DNA from: Sporisorium sorghi
Taxonomy: Eukaryota > Basidiomycota > Ustilaginomycetes > Ustilaginales > Ustilaginaceae
Direction of reading: 5' to 3'
Assembly: GCA_023212695.1 (NCBI GenBank)
Contig: JALCCG010000408.1
Coordinates: forward strand, 1 to 14,055
Length of the DNA: 14,055 nt
Below the pieces are notes generated by a model. It saw nothing but the letters and a program-made list of their open reading frames with translations, searched no databases and was not told where the DNA came from. Below, piece by piece: positions 1-7,624 of this stretch (position 1 is its first letter; each line of letters opens with the position of its first letter). Position numbers and translations under genes: made by a program.

Positions 1-72
<72 letters not shown>
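1..72. repeat. poly(T) homopolymer, 72 bases, at the window edge
   Basis: The first 72 bases are all T, so the true length cannot be known. Homopolymers this long are rare in GC-rich fungal genes. It could be a real poly(dA:dT) tract, the poly(A) tail of a retroposed copy lying to the left on the minus strand, or an assembly end that stalled in a homopolymer. The sequence alone does not decide between these. Confidence 0.95.
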
Positions 73-398
73 CCCTCTCGTCCTGGAAGCAGTCACAGAC
101 ACAGCAAAGCCGAAGCTCAAGCCTTGCAGCAGCGCACAGCTCACAGCATGCTCCCGGAGCAAGGCAAAGCAGACATGCAGCTCGCAAATCTTGACTCGCT
201 TGCCTGTCCATCACCCTGCAACACAGCCATCGACAAACAATGCAGTAGCACACTTGAGCATGGCGTGCAAAGACCACGTTTCAAACCCTTTCGCACAAGG
301 TGGCTGGCGACGGCGGTGATGGCTGAGGTGGGAGGCAACAGCACGATCCAAAGAATGCACGCTAAATGCGCCACTGGATGCCGAAGAGACGGCAAGAA

Positions 399-420
399 AG
401 AGAGAGAGAGAGAGAGAGAG
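399..420. repeat. (AG)11 dinucleotide microsatellite
   Basis: Eleven uninterrupted AG units. The tract lies in non-coding sequence. It accounts for the RERERERE-type runs in translations of this stretch, which are not evidence for a gene. Confidence 0.95.
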
Positions 421-985
421 CGAGCTCATGTACCCCTTTGATCTTCGCTCACTCCAGGATAAAAGATCGCCCGTGCAGAGAAGGCTCGTGTTCGCCAACG
501 GGAACAACAAAGAAAGTGCGTCGTCGATGGCCAGAGGACGGCCGTGTTTCATGCAAAGAAGCTCGATTCGCCGTTCCGCCGCACCGGTGAGAGCCTTGCT
601 TTCGCGGCCCCGAGACCTTTCGCGAGTCTAGCTCTGAACAACAGCTCTGCGACCCGGAGGCGCTCTATCAAACAGATTTGACAAGGTGAGAGCATCAGCG
701 TCAGCAACAAAAGGTCGTTGAGGGTGGCGACTTTTGCTCAGAGCCCAAGCGAGCATGAGGAGATGCAGCAAGTGTTCGCTAGGCAGCGTCGGCGTTGGGC
801 GAGAACAAACGAGAAAAAGGGAGAGAGACACGCGCGTGCTTTTCCTCTTCCTGCTGCTGCACGCAATCTCCCTCACCGAGCCTGTTGAATTTTGTGCAGT
901 TGGTCTCTGATGCGACGACGCGAGAAAAGAAAAAGAAAAAGCGAGGTTGGAGATCGCGTCTTGAGCCAGAGAAAGCGTAACTTTA

Positions 986-1026
986 TGTGCGTGCGTGCGT
1001 GTGTTCTGCGTTTTTTTTTTTTTTTT
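986..1026. repeat. TGCG-type tetranucleotide repeat followed by T16
   Basis: A short run of GTGC/TGCG units at about 986-1001 is followed after a few bases by 16 T at 1011-1026. Both are simple repeats in non-coding sequence and are likely length-variable between strains. Confidence 0.85.
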
Positions 1027-1100
1027 CCTGCTGCGAGACGGCGTGTTGGCTGGCACAGAGGCATGCACGAGCGAAAACGCAGTGTGCTTCTGCTTTGCGG

Positions 1101-1102
<2 letters not shown>

Positions 1103-1141
<39 letters not shown>
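1103..1141. repeat. (CTG)13 trinucleotide repeat
   Basis: Thirteen perfect CTG units. The repeat is outside any supported gene. A second, in-frame repeat of the same class on the opposite strand sense, (AGC)16, lies inside the RhoGEF coding region. Confidence 0.95.
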
Positions 1142-1144
<3 letters not shown>

Positions 1145-1180
1145 ATCGGATCTTCTACCATTCCAAGGCAGCAGCAGCAC

Positions 1181-2078
1181 ATGGCAGTCTGTCAGTCACT
1201 TTTCGCTTCCTCTCGTGCTCCAAATTTCCATCTCGACGGATTCTCGATCGGCTTTGCTTGCTTCGCTTTGCTTCTGCTTTGCTTCTCGACCCTCTCGTCG
1301 CCATCAACCATCGTTCATCATCGCCTTGCCTCCCGCTGCAATACCGGGACAAGCTCTCCCTACACCCGTCGCTCGTTACACTTCTTCCTCTCGCATTTGG
1401 GACTTCTCGTTGGACGCGTTCAATCCTTGCTCTTCTCTTCTTCGGTTCTCCATCGACATCGCATCTTGGCTGTCACTCTCTCTCGACGCTTCGGCATCCT
1501 GGCGATCGCAATTTTCCCTCGCTATCGTCACCACTTACATCGTAGCAAGGCCCCGGCTGGCATCAACCTTGCTCTCCCAGCTCGTCACACACCGCTCCAC
1601 TCGGCTTCATCACGGCATCACCCGGCTACTCGACACGCGCCTCGGTCGTCGTTGCGCTTACTCTTGCATGTCTGCGCATCGCTGAAACATCTCTTTGCAC
1701 CTCTGTCCTCCTTGCAAGGCACCGCCACCACTACGACCATCGATTCGGTCGAATCCTTGCTTTCGTGTTCGAAGCTTAGCCGGAAAGTCTATCTTCGCAT
1801 TTAGACTCCAACTCCTAACTCTGTGTACGTACCGCATTCTCCCTCGTGCTCGCACTTCATTTCGCTTCCTTGCGGCGCACGTACAGCCACTGACAGCCCT
1901 TTTCTCGCTTCATTCCACTGTCTCTTCTGCCTTTGTTCGCCCCACACTTGTCCGACCCACCTCGTCCAAACCGATCTTTCAACGCGCCGCCCTTCCGCCT
2001 TCACCCTCACCTTCCACCATCTCTGATCCTTGCATCTCCTCTCGACGATGTCCTTCCTCCGCCACGCCTCGCCTCATC
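1181..2078 (+). promoter_or_regulatory. pyrimidine-rich promoter and probable 5' leader of the RhoGEF gene
   Basis: The plus strand is strongly C/T-rich with few purine runs, as is common just upstream of smut genes, and stop codons are scarce in all three frames for that reason. No convincing TATA box is visible. A five-codon upstream ORF lies at 1668-1685. A second upstream ATG at 2048 opens a 55-codon frame that overlaps the RhoGEF start. The transcription start and any leader intron cannot be fixed from sequence. A 207-codon frame from the ATG at 1181 to 1804 is open but low in complexity, and I do not call it a gene. Confidence 0.5.
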
Positions 2079-2448
2079 ATGCCGCCTCGCGACTATCCCG
2101 ATCACTTTATCGACCCATCTCGACGCTCCTTGCCAACACCATGGACCACTCAACAGCCCTCTCACGCCTCGAGACCCATCTCGCTCGAAGCGCTAGACGA
2201 ATCGCAGCATCCTAACCCGCAGCGATTCACTCATCCGTTCGTACAGCCGAGCGTCCAGAGCCGAGGTAGCTCCGCTGTCTTTCAAGGCGCCTATCCACCG
2301 CGAAGCTCCTTCAGCCGTCCCACCGCTTTTCCGACATTCGACGCTCGCTTCCAACATCGATCCAACTATCAGGTCGGCTGTCGCATTCCGTCCAGCCTCT
2401 CTCACGAGTGTCAGCTCGACGTCCAAAACAACACCGACGCTCAGAGCG

Positions 2449-2501
<53 letters not shown>

Positions 2502-5500
2502 GACGACGACGACCGAGCCCAAACCGATTCTGACGTTGGTCACTCACTCCTTCGACCTGCTTCACCCTCACAGAGCGAAGGACGCCCTTCTTCGTTTACT
2601 TCCATAGCCGCCACTATGACGGCAGCAGCGTCCATCGACATGCTCCCGCGCATGGGCCCGTCCAATGGTATCCACAGCCCATTCTCGATACCGCATCCGC
2701 TCTTTGGTCACGACGCGGCGCCCTCCTCCTCCTCCTCCAGCTCCATGCTCAGATCATCATCATATTCGTCCACGGACGCAAAACCGCTTCCTTCTCCCGC
2801 GACACACGACGCGAGCGCGCGCAAAAACGCTGCTCTCCTCCATGCTCTCGCCGGCCCCTCTGGCGGCATGCGCGCCTCCTCCTCTTCCGGCTCCCTCGCA
2901 GCCGCCAATCCGTCCAATCTCGATTTGAGCCAGAACGCAGGCTCCTCTCTCTCCGCTGGTGGCAGCTTCACTGGCTCGGGCGCTGACGCCAGCAGCAACG
3001 GCAGCACCTTTGGCCAATCCGGCCGAAGCAGCAGCGGAAGCGGTGGTGCAACAGATCGCGACGGCTCGCAACGCAATAGCGGACCCGGAGATGGCAACGG
3101 ATCTGGAGGAAACGGAGATGACGGCTCCAAGGACGCCAGCGACAAGGACAAGGCCAAAAAGGCCAATCCGCTCGTCGACCTGCTCGAGACCGAAGGCGCC
3201 TACGTCTCGGAGCTCAGCAAAATCATCAAAAAGGTCGCCGCCGCCTGGTCCCGCTCCAACTTCCCGCCGCCCGAACTCGACAACATGTTCCGCAACATCG
3301 AGGCCATCTACCGCGCCAACCGCAGCTTCCTCAAGGCGCTCAAAGAGATCGGTCCCAACCCTTCCTCGCCCAAAGCGCTCGGTGACCTGCTCATGAAGTG
3401 GATCGACGACCTCGAGACCCCCTACTCGCGCTTCTGCGACAGTTATCTCGCCGACTTTGACGCTTGGTCTACAGTGCAGTCCAACCCGCGCCTCGCCAAG
3501 CTGCTCGAAGAGGTTTCTGGCGCTACAGATGCCGAAGGCAAACCCGTCATTTTCAGCGACCGAAAGCGCGACCCCAACGAACCGTGGACGCTCGACAGCC
3601 TCTTTGCCCTGCCGCACCTCCGTCTCAAGTACTACAAGAGGCTCTACTCGCGCCTGCTCAAGAGCACACAGCCTGGCAGGAGCGACCACCGTCTGCTCGT
3701 GCGCGCCAACGAGAAGCTCGACGAGCTCGTCGACAAGTCCAAGCGTAGGCTTGCCGTCTCGGTCCTCGACGAGGCTGCCGGCCGCGAGTCGCGCGATAGC
3801 TCCTTTGCCGAAAGCAACGTCACCAGCGAAAACTCGCCGCGCGACCGCGTCTCCTCCGCCACCTCCAACTCCGAGTCGCAGTCCCCGAACGTGCTTCCCG
3901 TCCAAACCGTCGGCACAAAATCTTCTCCGCCTCGAGCACCCTCGGCAGAGCCAAGCAATGGTGCAAACACCGGCTCTGCTGCTGCTGCCGCGCTACTTCC
4001 TTCTGCGGGTCGAGCACCCACACCTGGTGGCCTGCCGCTGTTCGGCGCTGGCGCACCACTCACTACCCAGCTGAACGGCCTTAGCATTGAACAGCCTAGC
4101 GTCTCGCCTTCGCGCCCCGACCTGATCCGAGGAAACTCCGAGGCAGCAAGTGTCCACGACAGCAGCTCCCAGACGGCCGGCGACGACGCTGCCTCTCAGC
4201 GCACCAACTCGCTCTCGCAGCCCATCGAGCTGCTCGAGAAGCGCCTCGACACGTCCAGGACGCTCGACATCTTCACCATGAAGCCCAAAAAGTGTCAGCT
4301 GCAGATGCATCCCCCTAACCTCCCTTTCACGCGCACCATGCGCAAGTCGGCCGACGTCGTGATCCACTTTACTCCCTCCAGCGGCGGTCCCGAGATCAGC
4401 ATTCGCAGGGCGCACCTGTTTTTGCTTACCGACCTCTTCTTGGTTTGCGAGCGCATGACGCCTAGCGAGAAGGCTGAGCTCTCCAAAGGTGGCGTGGGGC
4501 CCGACATGTGGCTGCTGTACCCACCTCTGGCAGGCAAGCATCTGCGTGTCGCCGACATGGGTGGGCAGGGCAACGTCATGTCCATCACCATTCTGAGAAA
4601 GGAGAAGCTCATCGTGCACACCGACTCGCGCGAAGCCAAGGAGGAATGGCTCGAGCATTTCGCCGACTGCCAAAAATTTGCCGCCAACTTGGGGCTCAAG
4701 GTGCAGACGGGCGGAAACGCGTCGACGGCGCCTGCAGCAGCAGCAGCACCCGGCAGCAGCTTCGTCTCTGGCGGGTCTCTCACTTCGGGAGCGCCTAGCC
4801 TCATCACGCCAGCGCTTTCGCCCGCCATTTCAGTCACGCCCTCTTCCATCCAAGGCCACGATGAGGGGCCAGACAAGCTTCCCGCAACATTCAACCCTGG
4901 AGGAAACAACTCGCCCGTCATTGGCTCGGATCTGTCCAGGCAGGCTTCGTTCAATTCGGTCGCATCCTTCCCCAAGGTGGCTGCGCTCGGCTCGCCTGAC
5001 CTCGGTGCTTGGCCAGCTGGCGGCGGCGGCTCGGCGTTCTCGCCACGATCGCCTTCGCCCTCGCATTTCGGGCCAGGTAGCGGACCAGGTGGATTCGGTG
5101 GACCTGGCGGACCGGGCGGACCTCGTCCACCCATGGCGCGTCCTGGCATGATGTCGCCTGGCAACGGTACGCTCTCGCCCGACACGAGTCCTGCGTTTGG
5201 CCCTGCCCGCTACGGTCCTGGAGGATTCGGTCCCAATGGGCCCGGGCTCAATGGACCGATCAACATGGGCCGACCGCCACTGATGCAGGACCCGCACATG
5301 CCACCTCGCTCGCCCGGCGACATGCGAGGACCCGGCGGGCCAGGGGGACCCGGCGGACCGATGCAGTTCCCAAGAGGCGGTCCGAGTCCAGTGCCTGGTC
5401 AGATGCCTGGTGGCAACAGTCCTGGATTTGGTCCAATGCACGTTCGACCTGGAATGGGACCCGGCCCTGGACCTGCGCCTGGGATGGGACCTGGAGGACC

Positions 5501-6266
5501 GATGCCACCCTATGCGAATGGCGCGCCCAGATCGCCGATGGGACGACCGCTTCCTGGTGGCCCGGGTGGACCGGGTGGACCTGGCGGACCTGGTGGACCT
5601 GGTGGACCATCATGGATGCAGGGACCACCGCCTCCCCCGCCCAACGGCAGGGAACCACGCGAAGCCATGCGACGACCGTCGGCACCCAACCTGCGTCAAG
5701 CATCGCACGGCTCGTCTGGCGGCGGACGCACCTCGGACGAAGGCGATGGTGGCCGATCATTCATTCGCACACGCTCGGTGTCTAGCACTGGATCGACTGC
5801 GCCCAAGCTGCCATCGGCCATGATGAAGGAAGGACGCGATCGGAGCGAGCGCGGCACCGACATTTCGCCTCCCTCGAGCCCAGTCTCCAAGAGGCAAGGG
5901 CCGTTCCGCAGCACGGTATCTGCGCAGATGCGATGCAAGCTGTTCCTCAAGCAGAGTCACGCGCAGTGGAAGTCGTTGGGCAACGCGAGGTTGAAGCTGT
6001 ACCACATCTTGCCGGACGACATCAAGCAGTTGGTGGTGGAGAACGATCGCAAGACGCTCATCTCGACGATCGTGCTGACGGACGGCGTGGAGCGCGTGGG
6101 CAAGGTGGGTGTCGCTGTCGAGTTGAGCGACCGGGGCAACCGCACGGGTATTGTGTATATGCTGCAGATGCGGAGCGAAGAGTCGGCGGGAGGATTGTTT
6201 GGACAATTGCTGGAGGGGAGCGATAGGACGGCGGCGGCCATTTCGATGGGTGGCAGTCTCGCTTGA
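2079..6266 (+). CDS. Rho guanine-nucleotide exchange factor (DH-PH) with C-terminal RanBD/WH1-like domain
   Basis: Predicted 1395-residue RhoGEF, a family that loads GTP onto Rho-type GTPases at the cell cortex to control polarity, actin and wall synthesis. Residues 1-360 are disordered and Ser-rich, with Ser16-Asp5 at 125-145. Residues about 361-565 form a Dbl-homology domain: it opens KANPLVDLLETEGAYVSEL, has the helical core around MFRNIEAIYRANRSFL, and ends near LRLKYYKRLYSRLLK. Residues about 727-874 form a PH domain, with the lipid-barrel strands and a closing Trp helix at AKEEWLEHFADC. A Gly/Pro-rich linker follows (about 998-1187). Residues about 1276-1381 (MRCKLFLK, QWKSLGNARLKLY) resemble a RanBD/WH1-type PH-fold domain. 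No CH, PB1 or FYVE domain is seen, so this is neither Cdc24 nor a Don1-type GEF. The start is the first in-frame ATG; the frame is open further upstream but has no ATG there. The target GTPase is unknown. No intron is needed. Confidence 0.88.
2451..2513 (+). repeat. (AGC)16(GAC)5 coding microsatellite
   Basis: Sixteen AGC codons followed directly by five GAC codons encode Ser16-Asp5 in the disordered N-terminus of the RhoGEF. The codons are pure, pointing to replication slippage as the origin. Serines followed by acidic residues are typical casein-kinase-2 contexts, so the tract could be heavily phosphorylated; that is inference. Confidence 0.95.
5553..5608 (+). repeat. GGP-repeat tract in the RhoGEF linker
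   Basis: Tandem 9-base units of the form GGTGGACCT encode consecutive Gly-Gly-Pro triplets (about residues 1159-1177). Similar shorter runs lie near 5086-5130 and 5332-5360. Together they form a flexible Gly/Pro-rich linker between the PH domain and the C-terminal module. A Pro6 stretch right after it (near 5630-5642) could bind SH3-type domains; that is inference. Confidence 0.85.
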
Positions 6267-6454
6267 GGGATGCTGAGCGGAAGGTTGTCAGGTGACGTGT
6301 GCATATCAAGTCGAGCCATCTACACACAGTTTAGATCAATCGAGTCTTTCTTCTTCTTCACCAGTGATTGAGATTGCGAGTGGTAGAAATACAGATTGTG
6401 AAAGTGAAGAGAGGAAAAGCGGAAGCGTGCGGTTCTTTGCTTTGGGATGTGAGA
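6267..6454. other. convergent intergenic region between RhoGEF and histone-fold genes
   Basis: These 188 bases separate two genes that end toward each other, so they must hold both 3' untranslated regions and polyadenylation sites. The sequence is richer in A/T than the flanking coding regions. No canonical AATAAA on either strand was noted, and no further gene is visible. Confidence 0.6.
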
Positions 6455-7156
6455 CTAGTCGTCGTCTTGATCCATCTGCTCGTCTTCGTCGTCCTGTGCA
6501 GCGACGGCGGGCTGGGGTTTCGACTTGCTCTTTTTAGAGGAAGGCTTCTTGGATGATTTGGCGGGCTGCTGCTCTGACTCTTCGTCTTCCGCCGGCTCGT
6601 CTTGTTCTTCATCTTCCGCTGCTTCTTCGTCCGCAGCGTTTTCCTCATCATCATCGCCTCCCTCACCCTCCTCTCCCTCTTCTTCTCCTTCTTCTTCCTC
6701 CTCTTCCTCTTCCTCTTCCTCTTCCTCTTCCTCTTCGTCCTGAAGAGTCCCCTCCAAGATCATGTTCTCCTCGGTCTGTTTCTGCTGCAGCTTGTCCTGT
6801 CGTGCCTCGAGTGCTGATGACAGCGCCATGGGAGTGGGAATGGCGTCCTTGAGGAACTCCAGGTACTCGTTCTGCTGTACTGCGCGCGACAAGTCCTTGT
6901 AGAAAATGTGTTTGCGCTTGTCGAGCTTTGCATTTGTATACGCTTCGTCTGTGAGCTTCTTGATGAAGATCTCGGTGGCGATGCTGATGAGGAAGGTGGC
7001 TTCTTTGGAGCAGATGTCGACGTCGCGGTCCGCCTTGATGATGCGCGCGACTCGGGCTGTGGGGAAGATCGAGACGCCGCGTTGAGACTTGGAGCTGGAC
7101 TTGGAGGGCGAGGTGGTCGATGGACCGGGCGAGGAAGGTGATTCTGGTCGCGACAT
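6455..7156 (-). CDS. histone-fold protein, Dpb3/POLE4/CHRAC1 (NF-YC-like) family, with acidic tail
   Basis: Predicted 233 residues. Residues about 28-107 are a CBF/NF-Y/archaeal-type histone fold: it starts with FPTARVARIIKADRDV, passes through the central helix SKEATFLISIATEIFIKKL, and ends with KDLSRAVQQNEYLEFLKDAIP. This pattern matches the H2A-like partner of the small histone-fold pair in DNA polymerase epsilon (Dpb3/POLE4) or in the CHRAC remodeller (CHRAC1). The sequence does not separate these, and fungi often have one protein for the role. The family heterodimerises with a Dpb4-type partner and binds DNA at forks or nucleosomes. About 16 consecutive Glu (residues 141-156) open a long acidic C-terminal tail broken by a Lys/Ser-rich, NLS-like segment near 199-214. 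The ATG is the first in frame. The gene is head to head with MLH1. Confidence 0.85.
   Translation of the reverse strand: MSRPESPSSPGPSTTSPSKSSSKSQRGVSIFPTARVARIIKADRDVDICSKEATFLISIATEIFIKKLTDEAYTNAKLDKRKHIFYKDLSRAVQQNEYLEFLKDAIPTPMALSSALEARQDKLQQKQTEENMILEGTLQDEEEEEEEEEEEEEEEEGEEEGEEGEGGDDDEENAADEEAAEDEEQDEPAEDEESEQQPAKSSKKPSSKKSKSKPQPAVAAQDDEDEQMDQDDD
6689..6736 (-). repeat. poly-Glu coding tract (GAG/GAA)16
   Basis: The minus strand has an alternating run of GAA and GAG codons encoding about 16 Glu, followed by shorter acidic runs. Acidic tails are common in chromatin and histone-chaperone proteins. The mixed codons mean slippage is less likely to change its length than in the pure AGC tract of the RhoGEF gene. 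Confidence 0.85.
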
Positions 7157-7261
7157 TGTGAGGAGATGATGGTGTGTGTGATGAGCGATGTGACAGATGG
7201 TAATGATGGTGAAGGTGAAGGGCGCGATGAAGCCGTTTCTTCTTCTCGTCAGTCACACTTA

Positions 7262-7272
7262 ACGCGACGCGT
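7262..7272. promoter_or_regulatory. MCB-like element (ACGCGACGCGT)
   Basis: The perfect MluI cell-cycle box ACGCGT (7267-7272) overlaps a near copy, ACGCGA (7262-7267). In yeasts this site is bound by MBF (Mbp1/Swi6 type) and drives G1/S expression of replication and repair genes. It lies about 106 bases above the histone-fold ATG and about 353 above the MLH1 ATG. ACGCGT also occurs at 1414, 4717 and 10883, close to the number expected by chance in GC-rich DNA, so function is only suggested by place and neighbours. Confidence 0.4.
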
Positions 7273-7563
7273 GCCATTCTGCGGAAACCAACACTTTTTT
7301 TTCGCAATTTCGACGCACTCTCTTCCAACGCACCGGCCACTCACACACAGTCAAGATCACTCTGACCGACTCAGCCATCACGGCCACGCTTTCTCACACC
7401 ATCACACATCTGGCGTCGGTCATTTGACTGATTGAAGGTCACTCATTGGTCACATCGAAAGCCACGGAAAATGGCTACGCCAACATGATCACAGAAAAGC
7501 AAGTCCGAATCTCATTTCGACTCAGCCTCGAATCCCCCACTTTGCTACGCAGCACAGACAGGG

Positions 7564-7570
7564 ATATATA
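7564..7570 (+). promoter_or_regulatory. TATA-like element of MLH1
   Basis: ATATATA in an otherwise mixed sequence, 55 bases before the MLH1 start codon. The spacing would allow only a short leader. Confirmation needs the transcript start. Confidence 0.35.
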
Positions 7571-7624
7571 GTGAAGAGCAACTCAGCTCAACGGCCAGGG
7601 AATGCCACTGCATCCACGACCAAG

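Larger units (their letters stand above)
73..1180. other. gene-free stretch with simple repeats, upstream of the RhoGEF gene
   Basis: No reading frame here resembles a known protein. The open frames on both strands translate to low-complexity runs (poly-Ser, poly-Ala, poly-Cys, poly-Leu, Lys-rich) created by the microsatellites. No tRNA-like or rRNA-like sequence was noticed. The stretch probably holds the distal promoter of the downstream RhoGEF gene and perhaps the flank of a gene beyond the left edge. Confidence 0.6.
7157..7624. promoter_or_regulatory. divergent promoter shared by the histone-fold gene and MLH1
   Basis: These 468 bases lie between two start codons facing apart. Visible candidate elements are ACGCGACGCGT at 7262-7272, an ATTGG (reverse CCAAT box) at 7445-7449 and a TATA-like ATATATA at 7564-7570, 55 bases before the MLH1 ATG. 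Short ATG-initiated frames at 7471-7488 and 7485-7571 would be upstream ORFs only if transcription begins above them; the TATA position suggests it does not. No gene is seen inside. Confidence 0.7.

Noticed and set aside
628..1182. Open frame of 184 codons on the minus strand
   Set aside because: Its length comes from the (CTG)13 and T16 tracts read as poly-Ser and poly-Lys. No family similarity is visible, and the other frames are also open.
1695..2078. Upstream extension of the RhoGEF frame
   Set aside because: The frame is open, but the only possible start is a non-ATG codon (TTG). The translation is typical of pyrimidine-rich leader sequence, and no ATG occurs before 2079 in this frame.
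2760..3905. 381-codon frame antisense to the RhoGEF DH region
   Set aside because: It is a codon-bias shadow of the GC-rich plus-strand gene. It has no recognisable domain, and the plus strand encodes a clear DH domain here.
4295..5185. 296-codon antisense frame and other frames over the Gly/Pro-rich region
   Set aside because: They are complements of GGP repeats and give artificial Pro/Gly or His/Arg/Val-rich proteins.
6663..7340. 225-codon minus frame overlapping the histone-fold gene
   Set aside because: It is out of frame with the conserved histone fold and rich in Arg/His/Gly from the Glu repeat read in another frame.
7571..7624. GTG-initiated N-terminal extension of MLH1
   Set aside because: Eukaryotic nuclear genes rarely start at GTG. 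The ATG at 7625 has A at -3 and fits the usual short leader before the conserved RRLDE-like start.
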